From contig NZ_JASAMB010000026.1 of the NCBI RefSeq assembly GCF_029948125.1, positions 1 to 64,000 of the forward strand: a DNA stretch of 64,000 bases, read 5' to 3'. Of this stretch, positions 34,777-42,881 are shown one piece after another. Every line of letters begins with the position of its first letter. Position 1 is the stretch's first letter. The stretch is from Catellatospora sp. KI3. GTDB lineage: Bacteria; Actinomycetota; Actinomycetes; Mycobacteriales; Micromonosporaceae. A model generated the notes under the pieces. It saw only the letters and a list, made by a program, of their open reading frames with translations. It was not told the DNA's origin and ran no database searches. The position numbers were made by a program, and so were the translations under genes.

Positions 34777-35358
34777 TCAACGGCGCACCCGATAGCGCAG
34801 GTGAAGCACCCGTTCGCCCTGAACGACGACGTCTGGGCCGTCGAGCAGGTGCTGCGCGTCGACGGAGCCGAAGTAGCGCTTGCCGGACCCGAGCACGACG
34901 GGTGCGACGTCCATGCGTACCTCGTCGACCCAGCCTGCGGCGAGCGCCTGGCCGCCGACGTCGCCGGCGGTGACCTCGACCGTGCGGTCACCGGCAAGCT
35001 CCCGCGCCTTGGCCACGGCCGCCTCGATGCCGTCGACGAAGTGAAACGGCGCCTGGAGGTCCCAGCCCTCGGGCGCACCACGATGGCTCACCACGACCAC
35101 ATGGTCGATCCCACTCGGAGGCGTCCCATCCCAGCCGTCGGTGATGTCGAAGGCGTGACGGCCGGCGATGGTCACCCCGACCTCGTCCCAGTACGGCCGG
35201 ACGTAGTCGAACGAAGCCTGCGACACCTTCAGCACGCCACTGCCGTCCAGTGGCACGTCACCGCTGACCAGCCACTCGAAGAGCGGACCGGGATCGTCGT
35301 TCTCAGCCGCGATGAAACCGTCTACCGAGACCGACGCGTTCAGGACGATCTTGCCCAT
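34777..35358 (-). CDS. Dihydrofolate reductase-like (RibD C-terminal) family protein
   Basis: A 193-residue protein of the RibD C-terminal/DHFR fold (YyaP/YwjB-like). Signatures are K-I-V-L-N-A-S-V-S-V-D-G-F-I-A at the start, the cofactor loop V-T-I-A-G-R-H-A-F-D, V-V-V-V-S-H-R, and V-T-A-G-D-V-G-G-Q-A-L-A-A-G-W-V-D-E near the end. ATG 35358 follows GAGGAGGAG, which decides the start over an upstream in-frame codon at 35385. The gene follows the AraC-type regulator by 63 bp on the same strand and may be its target. The enzymatic role of this family is mostly untested. Confidence 0.88.
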   Translation of the reverse strand: MGKIVLNASVSVDGFIAAENDDPGPLFEWLVSGDVPLDGSGVLKVSQASFDYVRPYWDEVGVTIAGRHAFDITDGWDGTPPSGIDHVVVVSHRGAPEGWDLQAPFHFVDGIEAAVAKARELAGDRTVEVTAGDVGGQALAAGWVDEVRMDVAPVVLGSGKRYFGSVDAQHLLDGPDVVVQGERVLHLRYRVRR

Positions 35359-35421
35359 GGACTCCTCCTCTGTTCGAAGTCCCAAGTCTCATGCGGTGTG
35401 AGCTGCGGCTCTTGTACGAAA

Positions 35422-36261
35422 TCAATCGGCTGGGAGCGGCCAGCCGTCCAGGGCGTGATCGGGATGATCGCGCAGGAACCGCCGCCGGGCTTCGGCGTAC
35501 CGGGTGGGCGTGAGCCCGGTGAACTCCCGGAACTCGCGCACGAAGTGGGCCTGGTCGAAGTAGCCCGCGTCGGCGGCGACCTCTCCCCAGTCGATCGGTG
35601 CGGCGACGTCGAGCGCCAGCACGGCGGAGCTGAAGCGGTAGCTGCGAGCCAGCCGCTTCGGCGTGACACCGATTACGGCCTTGAACCGCTTCGCCAGGTA
35701 CGTGCTGCTGGCGCGGGCCGCCACACCGATGTCGCTGATCGGCACCGCCCCGCCGGTCGCCGCGATGGCGCTGCTCATCTGGCGGACCAGGTCGAGACCG
35801 TCGATCACCCGCAGCCGTCGCACCAGTTCCTCTTCGAGCAACATCAGCATTTCGTGAGGTGTGTCCGCCAGGGTCAGTCGGTGTCGCAGCGCAGCGACAG
35901 CGGGCTGGCCCCAGATCTGCTCCACTGTCGCAGGCCGGTCGCACAACTCGGCCGCGGGCATCGGCAGGAGCGGTGCCAGGCCCCACGGCCTGAAGTGGGC
36001 GCCCACGGACCGGGTCGGGGTCGGGTAGCCGAACTCCCACGCCCGCGTGGGCGTGGTGACCGCGCAGCCGTCGGCGTACTCCACGGCTGCTACGTCGGTG
36101 CCCGCACGGATGAGGAACGGCGCCCCGAGGTTGACGATGAGCAACGGCGCGGGCGCCGCCGGCAGCATCAACCGGGAGTACGGCGGGGCGCCTTCCAGGT
36201 AGTAGAGGTCGTCGATCAGCCCGTCCAGCGGCGGACCGGGCACCCTGGACACATACTCCAC
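35422..36261 (-). CDS. AraC-family transcriptional regulator
   Basis: A 279-residue regulator. Residues 1-155 are a cupin-like N-terminal domain of the type found with DUF6597 (L-P-A-A-P-A-P-L-L-I-V-N-L-G and G-A-H-F-R-P-W-G). Residues 170-265 carry the two AraC helix-turn-helix motifs: I-G-V-A-A-R-A-S-S-T-Y-L-A-K-R-F-K and A-D-A-G-Y-F-D-Q-A-H-F-V-R-E-F-R, ending G-L-T-P-T-R-Y. It is probably cotranscribed with the DHFR-like gene. The inducer is unknown. Confidence 0.9.
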   Translation of the reverse strand: MEYVSRVPGPPLDGLIDDLYYLEGAPPYSRLMLPAAPAPLLIVNLGAPFLIRAGTDVAAVEYADGCAVTTPTRAWEFGYPTPTRSVGAHFRPWGLAPLLPMPAAELCDRPATVEQIWGQPAVAALRHRLTLADTPHEMLMLLEEELVRRLRVIDGLDLVRQMSSAIAATGGAVPISDIGVAARASSTYLAKRFKAVIGVTPKRLARSYRFSSAVLALDVAAPIDWGEVAADAGYFDQAHFVREFREFTGLTPTRYAEARRRFLRDHPDHALDGWPLPAD

Positions 36262-36303
36262 CCCGACATCATCGCCGACGGCCCGGCCGGCATCAGACGA
36301 ACG

Positions 36304-36345
36304 CCGTCCGCGGGCCGGGGCACTGGAGCCCCGACCCGCGGACGG
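36304..36345 (-). terminator. Hairpin terminator of the second GH42 operon
   Basis: CCGTCCGCGGG and CCCGCGGACGG form the base of a long stem that continues as CGGGGC/GCCCCG after a one-base bulge. It lies 18 bp after the last gene of the minus-strand operon. Confidence 0.7.
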
Positions 36346-36362
36346 ATGACGCTGGAGGGTGG

Positions 36363-37685
36363 CTAGGCGACCGGGATCGCCTGGTTCTTCAGGGTCTGGA
36401 TCGTGTACGCCTGCGCGGCGGTGAGCGCGTCGAGCAGGGTGCCCTTGCCGGAGACGGCGGCCTTGAAGCCGTCGGAGGCGTTGGCGTAGGTGGCCGTCAT
36501 GCTCGGTCCCCAGGTGAACCCGGACGGGACCTGCGTGGAGGCCTTGGCGAACACCTCGTAGATCTTCTGGTCGCCGTAGAAGGCGACACCGTCGGCCAGG
36601 GCGGGCAGGTTCGCGCCCGCCTTGGTGGCGGGGTACAGGTTGGCCTTCTGGTTGAGCAGGGTGAGCGCCTCGTCACTGGAGTTCAGCCAGAGGGCGAACT
36701 TGGCGGCCTCGTACGGGTGCTTGGAGGTCTTGAACACCGCCGTGGACGAGCCGCCCCAGTTGCCCGCGCTGGCCTGCGCGCCGTCCCACTGCGGCATCGG
36801 GGCGACGCGCCACTTGCCCGCGGTCTTGGGCGCGCCGCTGGCGATCGAGTTGGCGCCCCAGACCGCGGAGACCCAGGTCCAGGCCTGGTCGGTGTTGTAG
36901 GCGTTGTCCCACTCGGTGGTCCACGGCGGCACCGACGACACCAGCTTGCGGTCGATCAGGTCCTGCCAGTACTGCGCGACCTTCGTGGTGCCCGGGTCGG
37001 CGAGGCTGACCGTCCACTTCTGCCCGTCGTTGCCGAACCAGTGGCCGCCGGCCTGCCAGGCGAGCCCGGCGAACTGGTTGATGTCGCTCTGCGAGAAGTT
37101 GGTGATGTAGCCGCCGGCCGCCTTGACCTTCTCCGCCGCGGCCGCGTACTCCTGCCAGGTGGCCGGCACGGCGATGCCGGCCTTGTCGAACAGGTCGGCG
37201 CGGTAGAACAGCGCCATGGGTCCGGTGTCCTGCGGCACGCCGTACGCGGAGCCGGCGTCGCCGAGGCTGACCTGGTCCCAGGTCCAGGGCACGAACTGGT
37301 CCTTGGCCTTGGCGACGATGTCGCAGGCGCCCAGGTCGAACAGGCCGTCCTGCACGCGGAACCCGGGCAGGGCGTCGTACTCGATCTGGCCGAGGTCGGG
37401 GGCGTTGCCCGCCTTGAGCTGGTTAAAGAAGTTCTGGTACGTGCCGCCGTTGCCGTTCGGGCCGGTCTGCACCTTCACCTGGATGTCGGGGTTCTTGGCG
37501 TTCCAGGCCTGGACGACCTCCTCGATGCCGGGGATCCAGGAGGTGAAGGTCAGGGTGACCGGTCCGCCGCCGGACGGCGCGCACGCCGACGCCGGGTTCT
37601 GGGCGGGGGTGTCGGTGGTGGAGCAGGCGGTGAGGGCGACCGCTGAGGTCAGCAGCACGCCTATGGTGCGCAGGAACGCGCTCAT
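36363..37685 (-). CDS. Sugar-binding lipoprotein of the second GH42 locus
   Basis: A 440-residue extracellular solute-binding protein. The lipoprotein signal ends in V-A-L-T-A-C with C21. The mature part has F-T-S-W-I-P-G-I-E-E-V, A-G-N-A-P-D-L-G-Q-I-E-Y-D-A-L, G-V-P-Q-D-T-G-P-M-A-L-F-Y and W-R-V-A-P-M-P-Q-W-D. It is a clear paralogue of 21498-22838. ATG 37685 follows GAAAGGA. It lies last in the operon, 41 bp after the MalG-type permease. The ligand is presumably a beta-galactoside oligosaccharide. Confidence 0.9.
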   Translation of the reverse strand: MSAFLRTIGVLLTSAVALTACSTTDTPAQNPASACAPSGGGPVTLTFTSWIPGIEEVVQAWNAKNPDIQVKVQTGPNGNGGTYQNFFNQLKAGNAPDLGQIEYDALPGFRVQDGLFDLGACDIVAKAKDQFVPWTWDQVSLGDAGSAYGVPQDTGPMALFYRADLFDKAGIAVPATWQEYAAAAEKVKAAGGYITNFSQSDINQFAGLAWQAGGHWFGNDGQKWTVSLADPGTTKVAQYWQDLIDRKLVSSVPPWTTEWDNAYNTDQAWTWVSAVWGANSIASGAPKTAGKWRVAPMPQWDGAQASAGNWGGSSTAVFKTSKHPYEAAKFALWLNSSDEALTLLNQKANLYPATKAGANLPALADGVAFYGDQKIYEVFAKASTQVPSGFTWGPSMTATYANASDGFKAAVSGKGTLLDALTAAQAYTIQTLKNQAIPVA

Positions 37686-37726
37686 CAGGACATCCTTTCG
37701 AGGGGTTGGTGAGGTGGAACGGGTGG

Positions 37727-38617
37727 TCACTTGACCGCGCCGGTGCTGATTCCGGTGCGCCAGAAGCGCTGGAGCAGCAGGAAGGCGACGGCGAGGGGTG
37801 TGATGGAGATCAGCGAGCCGACGATGACCATGCCGCGCAGCTCGGGGACCTGGGCGATCTGCGTGTTCCAGGTGTAGAGGCCGAGGGTGACCGGGAAGAG
37901 CCGCTCGTCGCTGAGCATGATCAGCGGCAGCAGGAAGTTGTTCCAGACGGCCACGAAGTGGAACAGGAAGATCGTCACGAGTGCCGGGGCCATCAGCCGG
38001 GCGGAGATGGTGAAGAAGGTGCGGACCTCGCCGGCGCCGTCGATGCGGGAGGCCTCCAGCAGCCCGTCGGGGACGCCCGCGGCGGCGTAGACCCTGGCCA
38101 GGTACACCCCGAACGGGTTGACCAGGCTGGGCAGGAAGACCGCCCAGAAGGTGTTGGTCGCGTGGACCTGGCTGAAGATGAGGAACAGCGGCAGCGCCAG
38201 CGCGGTCGCCGGGACCAGCACCCCGCTGAGCACCACGTTGAAGATGAGCTCACGGCCGGGGAAGCGGTACTTGGCCAGCGCGTACCCGCACATGGCTGCC
38301 AGCAGCGTGCCCAGCAGCGCGGCGCCCGCGGTGTAGGCGAGGCTGTTGAGCGTCCAGCGCAGGAACAGCCCGTCGCGGTAGCTCATCAGCTCGCCGAGGT
38401 TGTCCAGCAGCCGGAAGTCGGCGAACCAGAGCGAGTCGGTGCCGGTGAACTGCTCGCGGCTCTTGGTCGCGCCGACGAGCAGCCACCACAGCGGCAGCAG
38501 GAAGTAGACGGTGCAGACGCCCATGATGAGCATGGCCGCCGAGCGGGGCAGGACGCTGCCGCGTTCGCGCGGCCGGGTCTCGGCGGGGGTGACGATCGCG
38601 GTCGGGGCAGTGGTCAC
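37727..38617 (-). CDS. Sugar ABC transporter permease (MalG type), second locus
   Basis: A 296-residue CUT1 permease with six helices (first around SAAMLIMGVCTVYFLLPLWW). Its EAA loop is L-E-A-S-R-I-D-G-A-G-E-V-R-T-F-F, with Ser replacing the second Ala. GTG 38617 overlaps the stop of the upstream permease by 4 bp (GTGA), a sign of translational coupling. Confidence 0.92.
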   Translation of the reverse strand: MTTAPTAIVTPAETRPRERGSVLPRSAAMLIMGVCTVYFLLPLWWLLVGATKSREQFTGTDSLWFADFRLLDNLGELMSYRDGLFLRWTLNSLAYTAGAALLGTLLAAMCGYALAKYRFPGRELIFNVVLSGVLVPATALALPLFLIFSQVHATNTFWAVFLPSLVNPFGVYLARVYAAAGVPDGLLEASRIDGAGEVRTFFTISARLMAPALVTIFLFHFVAVWNNFLLPLIMLSDERLFPVTLGLYTWNTQIAQVPELRGMVIVGSLISITPLAVAFLLLQRFWRTGISTGAVK

Positions 38618-39552
38618 GGGTTGCTCCTGCGCTGTGCGGTCTTGAGGAAGGCGAAGGAGAGGACGAAGGTCGTCAGCGCCAGCACCACGGAGAACGCGGC
38701 CGCCAGGTGGAAGTTCGGGATCGACGACAGCGACAGCACCGTGAGGTTGGGCGTGTAGGTGCTCGACACGGCGGAGCTGAAGCTGCGGAAGACCTGGGGT
38801 TCGGACAGCAGCTGCAGGGTGCCGATGATGGAGAAGACAGCGGTGAGCACGATCGCCGGGCGGACCATCGGGATCTTGATGGACCAGGCGATGCGCAGGC
38901 GGCCCGCACCGTCGAGCCGGGCGGCCTCGTACATCTCGGTGGGGATCGACATCAGGGCCGAGTAGATGATCAGCATGTTGTAGCCGACGTAGACCCAGGT
39001 GACGACGTTGGCGATGGACCACAGCACGGTGTCGGCCGACAGCAGGTCGAACGTGCTGGTGATCGGCTTGAGCGGCGACAGGTTGGGCGAGTAGAGAAAG
39101 CCCCACATGATGGCGGCGACGACGCCGGGCACGGCGTAGGGCACGAAGAAGGCCAGCCGGAAGAAGCGGCGGCCGGTCACCAGGCCCGAGTCGAGGAGCA
39201 GCGCCAGGGCCAGGGCGAGGCCGAGCATGACCGGCACCTGGATCGCGCCGAAGGCCAGCATGCGGCCGACCGACCGCCAGAACGGCCCGTCGCTGAACAC
39301 CAGCCGGTACTGGGTGAGGCCGCCGAAGACCTCCTGGGCGGGGCCGTAGGTGCCGGTGCGCTGCACGGTGTACAGCGACTGCACCACCGCGTAGACGATC
39401 GGGACGAGGTAGAACAGCAGGAACAGGACGGCGAACGGGCCGACGAACACGGCGGCGGCGCGGGCGTACCGGATGCGCCCGCGCCGGGCCGGGGTACGCG
39501 CGGGCGGCCGGTCCTGCGCCAGGGGCTCGGTGGTGGTGGCGAGCTGCGTCAT
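38614..39552 (-). CDS. Sugar ABC transporter permease (MalF type), second locus
   Basis: A 312-residue permease with a charged N-terminal tail (about 30 residues), six helices, and the EAA loop Y-E-A-A-R-L-D-G-A-G-R-L-R-I. Its ATG overlaps the stop codon of the GH42 gene (ATGA). Together with the partner permease, lipoprotein and enzyme this is a complete uptake operon that lacks only the shared ATPase. Confidence 0.92.
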   Translation of the reverse strand: MTQLATTTEPLAQDRPPARTPARRGRIRYARAAAVFVGPFAVLFLLFYLVPIVYAVVQSLYTVQRTGTYGPAQEVFGGLTQYRLVFSDGPFWRSVGRMLAFGAIQVPVMLGLALALALLLDSGLVTGRRFFRLAFFVPYAVPGVVAAIMWGFLYSPNLSPLKPITSTFDLLSADTVLWSIANVVTWVYVGYNMLIIYSALMSIPTEMYEAARLDGAGRLRIAWSIKIPMVRPAIVLTAVFSIIGTLQLLSEPQVFRSFSSAVSSTYTPNLTVLSLSSIPNFHLAAAFSVVLALTTFVLSFAFLKTAQRRSNP

Positions 39553-41573
39553 CGGGACTGCTCCTGTCTGACCACGCGCACCGCGCCGGCGGGCACGCGC
39601 AGCACGGTGCCGACGTGCTCGCCGGTGATCAGCTCGTGGCCGGTGAGGTGGTGTTCGATCTCCTTCGCGCCGTGGTTGACCACGAAGGTGTAGCGGTGCT
39701 GCCCGCCGCGGCGGCGCACGACCTCGACCGTGCCGTCGCTCTCGGGCCCGGCGGCGGTGGCGCCCGCTTCGCGCAGCGCGCGGCGCAGCACGTCACGCAG
39801 GTCCGCCGGGTCGAGCGCGGTCGCGACGTACCAGGCCTGCCCGGAGCCGTGGCGGTTGCGGGTGACCGCGGGCACGCCGGGCAGCGGCCCGTCGGCGTAG
39901 CTGTCGATGGTCTCGGCGCCGGTGGTGCGCAGCAGCTCGGTCCAGGTGCCCGCGCGGGCGCCGCTGGCGAGGGTGGTCTCGTCGCCCGGCAGCAGCGGCA
40001 CGAACTCCTCGACCGTCACGCCGAGCAGGTCGCGGAACGCGCCCGGGTAGCCGCCGAGCCGGACCCGGTCGTGCTCGTCGACGATCCCGCTGTAGAAGGT
40101 GACCACGGCGTGGCCGCCGGCTCGGACGTAGTCGGACAGGGCGGCCGCGTCGGTGTCGCGGACCAGGTGCAGGCAGGGCACGATCACGGCGCGGTAGCGG
40201 CTCAGGTCCGCCGAGGGCGCGACGATGTCGGTGGTGACGCCGAGTTCGCGCAGCGCGCGGTAGGCGGCGTGGACCTGGTCGAGGTAGCGCACGCCCTGCG
40301 ACGGTCGCGCCTCGGTGTCGGTGGCCCACCAGGACTCCCAGTCGAACAGCAGCGCGGTGTCGGCCTCGACGGTGCTGCCGGTGATCTCCGCGAGCCGGTC
40401 GAGGGTCGACGACAGTTCGAGGACCTCGCGCCAGGCGGTGGTCTCGGTCCCCGCGTGGGGCACGATCGCGGAGTGGAACTTCTCGGTGCCCTGCGCGGAG
40501 GCCCGCCACTGGAAGAAGCAGAGCGAGTCGGCGCCGCGCGCGACATGGGTCAGCGAGTTGCGAAGCAGCTGGCCGGGTGCTTTGGGCAGGTTGTACGGCT
40601 GCCAGTTGACCGCGCCGACGGCCTGCTCCATGAGCATCCAGGGGCGCCCGCCGGCCAGGCCCCGGGTCAGGTCGGCGGCGAACGACAGCTCGGCGACGGG
40701 GTCGGCCAGCCGGTGGTCGAGGTAGTGGTCGTTGGCGATGAGGTCCATCGCCGGGGCCCACTTCCAGTAGTCCAGGTTGCGGATGTGGGCGGTGACCATG
40801 AAGTTGGTGGTCACGGGTGCGCTGGAGTGCCGGCGCAGCACCTGCTCCTCGGCCAGGTAGCAGTCGAGCAGGGCGTCGGAGCTGAAGCGCTGGAAGTCGA
40901 GCAGCTGGGCGGGGTTGCGCGCCGACAGCGCGAGCCGGGGCGGCTGGATCTCGGCCCAGTCGCCGTAGCGCTGGCTCCAGAACGCGGTGCCCCAGGCCTG
41001 GTTGAGGGTGTCGAGGTCGCCGTAGCGGTCGGCGAGCCAGGTCCGGAACGCCTGGGCGCTGGTGTCGTCGTAGCACAGGGCGTTGTGGCAGCCGAGCTCG
41101 TTGGACACGTGCCACATGGCCAGGGCCGGGTGGTTGCCGTAGCGCCGTGCGACCTGCTCGACCAGGGCGAGGGCGTGCTGCCGGAACACCGGTGAGCTCG
41201 GGCACCAGGCCTGCCTGCCGCCGGGGAAGCGGGTGGTGCCGTCGGCCGTCACGGGCAGCACCTCGGGGTGCTGGTGGGTCAGCCACGGCGGGGGAGAGGC
41301 GGTGCCGGTGCCGAGGTTGACGCGGACGCCGTTGGCGTGCAGCAGGTCCATGATCTGGTCGAGGGCGGCGAAGTCGTACCGGCCGGGCTGCGGCTCGATG
41401 GCGGACCAGCCGAAGATGTTGATCGCCACGAGGTCGATGCCGGCGGCGCGCATCAGGGCCATGTCCTGGTCCCACACGCTCGCGGGCCACTGTTCGAAGT
41501 TGTAGTCGCAGCCCAGGACGATGCCGGGGGACGCGAGCGCGGGGTGAGTGTGGCCGCGTGGCTGGTTCGGCAT
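39549..41573 (-). CDS. GH42 beta-galactosidase, second locus
   Basis: A 674-residue enzyme. It starts with G-C-D-Y-N-F-E-Q-W-P, the GH42 substrate-site opening. The acid/base is E159 in HVSNELGCHN and the nucleophile E316 in LMEQAVGAVNW. A trimerisation domain with V-V-T-F-Y-S-G-I-V-D-E-H-D follows. No signal peptide. ATG 41573 follows GAGGGAAGG. It is the first gene of the minus-strand operon, opposite to the order at the first locus, where GH42 comes last. Two TGTG...CACA operators sit before it. Confidence 0.95.
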   Translation of the reverse strand: MPNQPRGHTHPALASPGIVLGCDYNFEQWPASVWDQDMALMRAAGIDLVAINIFGWSAIEPQPGRYDFAALDQIMDLLHANGVRVNLGTGTASPPPWLTHQHPEVLPVTADGTTRFPGGRQAWCPSSPVFRQHALALVEQVARRYGNHPALAMWHVSNELGCHNALCYDDTSAQAFRTWLADRYGDLDTLNQAWGTAFWSQRYGDWAEIQPPRLALSARNPAQLLDFQRFSSDALLDCYLAEEQVLRRHSSAPVTTNFMVTAHIRNLDYWKWAPAMDLIANDHYLDHRLADPVAELSFAADLTRGLAGGRPWMLMEQAVGAVNWQPYNLPKAPGQLLRNSLTHVARGADSLCFFQWRASAQGTEKFHSAIVPHAGTETTAWREVLELSSTLDRLAEITGSTVEADTALLFDWESWWATDTEARPSQGVRYLDQVHAAYRALRELGVTTDIVAPSADLSRYRAVIVPCLHLVRDTDAAALSDYVRAGGHAVVTFYSGIVDEHDRVRLGGYPGAFRDLLGVTVEEFVPLLPGDETTLASGARAGTWTELLRTTGAETIDSYADGPLPGVPAVTRNRHGSGQAWYVATALDPADLRDVLRRALREAGATAAGPESDGTVEVVRRRGGQHRYTFVVNHGAKEIEHHLTGHELITGEHVGTVLRVPAGAVRVVRQEQSR

Positions 41574-41615
41574 GGACCTTCCCTCTGTGCTGTGGGCGTT
41601 TGCCCAGGTGGAGCG

Positions 41616-41680
41616 TGTGTGCACGAGCACACATCCAACCGTGAAACGGTACGGATGAAGAATGTGTGAACGAGCACACA
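41616..41680. promoter_or_regulatory. Two LacI operators in the divergent promoter of the second GH42 locus
   Basis: TGTGTGCACGAGCACACA at 41616-41633 and TGTGTGAACGAGCACACA at 41663-41680 are 18-bp inverted repeats whose starts are 47 bp apart. They lie between the GH42 start (41573, minus) and the LacI start (41733, plus). They share no sequence with the ATGTTTACGTAAACAT operators of the first locus, so the two systems are separately controlled. Confidence 0.8.
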
Positions 41681-41732
41681 CGCTAGCCACGGGCCCTGAG
41701 CGACGTCAAGTGGCTTCGTTTACAGTGACGAC

Positions 41733-42752
41733 GTGACCACATCCGGTGCGCCCCGGCGATCCACCGTGAAGGACATCGCCGCCGCGGCGGGCGTGTCTCG
41801 CGGCACGGTGAACCGCGTGCTCAACGGCGGTTACGTCTCACCCGAGGCCCGCGCCGCGATCGAGTCGGCCATCGCCGAGGTCGGCTACGTGCCCAACACC
41901 GCGGCGCGCAACCTCAAGCGCCGCCGGTCCGAGGCCGTGGGCTTCCTGGCCCTGGAGCCGCACACCGTGCTGCTGGAGGACCCCAACATCGGGGCCATCA
42001 TGCTGGGCGCCAACGCCGCGCTGTCGCTGGCCGGATACCAGATGGTCAGCCTGGTGATCGACTCCGACCGCGACACCGAACGGGTCGCCCGCTACCTCAG
42101 CGGCGGCTTCGTCGACGGCGCGATCATCGTCTCCGCGCGCGCCTACGACCCGATCACCAGGCTCATCGGGCAGATCGGCCTGCCCGCGGTGTTCGTGGGG
42201 CACCCACCCGACCTGAACAACGCCATCCCGTTCGTGGGCATCGACAACGTCGGCTCCGCCCGGGAGGTCACCCGGCGCCTGGTGGCGACCGGCCGCCGCC
42301 GCGTCGGCATGATCGCGTCCGCGCTCAACCGCGACTCCGGCACCGACCGCCTCACCGGGTTCCGGGAGGCCCTCGGCGACCTCTTCGACGCCTCGCTGGT
42401 GGCCGAGGTGCCGCTCTACGACTACGCCGGCGGCGTCACCGGCATGCGGGAGCTGCTCGCGCGCGAGCCCGGCATCGACGGGGTGTTCGCCGCCTGCGAC
42501 GCGGTCGCCGCCGGGGCGATGCAGGTGCTGCGCGAGACCGGCCGCGAGGTCCCGGCCGACGTCGGGGTGGTGGGCTTCGACGACAGCTCATGGGCTGCCC
42601 GCACCCAGCCGCCGCTGTCGACCGTGCACCAGCCCGCGCGCGAGATCGGCCGCAACGCGGCCGAACTGGTGCACCGGCAGATCCTCGGCCACGAGGACGT
42701 GCCGCCCAGCGTCCTGCTGCCCTCGCCCGTCGTCTGGCGGCAGTCGGCCTGA
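41733..42752 (+). CDS. LacI-family transcriptional regulator of the second GH42 locus
   Basis: A 339-residue regulator. The helix-turn-helix (residues 12-33, TVKDIAAAAGVSRGTVNRV) has G-T-V-N-R in the recognition helix where the first-locus regulator has Q-T-V-S-R, which fits its different operators. The hinge helix is P-N-T-A-A-R-N-L-K-R-R-R. The ligand domain ends with V-V-G-F-D-D-S-S-W-A-A and L-S-T-V-H-Q-P. GTG 41733 is 52 bp from the nearer operator. It probably represses both itself and the GH42 importer operon. Confidence 0.92.
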   Translation: MTTSGAPRRSTVKDIAAAAGVSRGTVNRVLNGGYVSPEARAAIESAIAEVGYVPNTAARNLKRRRSEAVGFLALEPHTVLLEDPNIGAIMLGANAALSLAGYQMVSLVIDSDRDTERVARYLSGGFVDGAIIVSARAYDPITRLIGQIGLPAVFVGHPPDLNNAIPFVGIDNVGSAREVTRRLVATGRRRVGMIASALNRDSGTDRLTGFREALGDLFDASLVAEVPLYDYAGGVTGMRELLAREPGIDGVFAACDAVAAGAMQVLRETGREVPADVGVVGFDDSSWAARTQPPLSTVHQPAREIGRNAAELVHRQILGHEDVPPSVLLPSPVVWRQSA

Positions 42753-42842
42753 GCACCGGCCGGGTGCCCAGAAAATGGGCATCTCCGGCGGCGTCCGCTG
42801 AGGACTTCGCCTCATGTCTCCGATCGCGACCGTCACTACGTT

Positions 42843-42860
42843 GAGAGACCTCGCTCTCTC
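42843..42860. promoter_or_regulatory. Inverted repeat before the CBM6-DUF1996 gene
   Basis: GAGAGACCTCGCTCTCTC, with GAGAG/CTCTC arms, sits 22 bp before the start codon. It recalls the GAGAGCGCTCTC palindromes near 46807 and 47933 but has a longer centre, so common control is only a suggestion. Confidence 0.35.
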
Positions 42861-42881
42861 GCGGAACGTAGGAGGTCGCGC

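Noticed and set aside
19652-42752. Dedicated ATPase gene for the two sugar importers
   Set aside because: No Walker A/ABC signature protein is encoded near either locus; CUT1 importers of actinomycetes usually share one ATPase encoded elsewhere.
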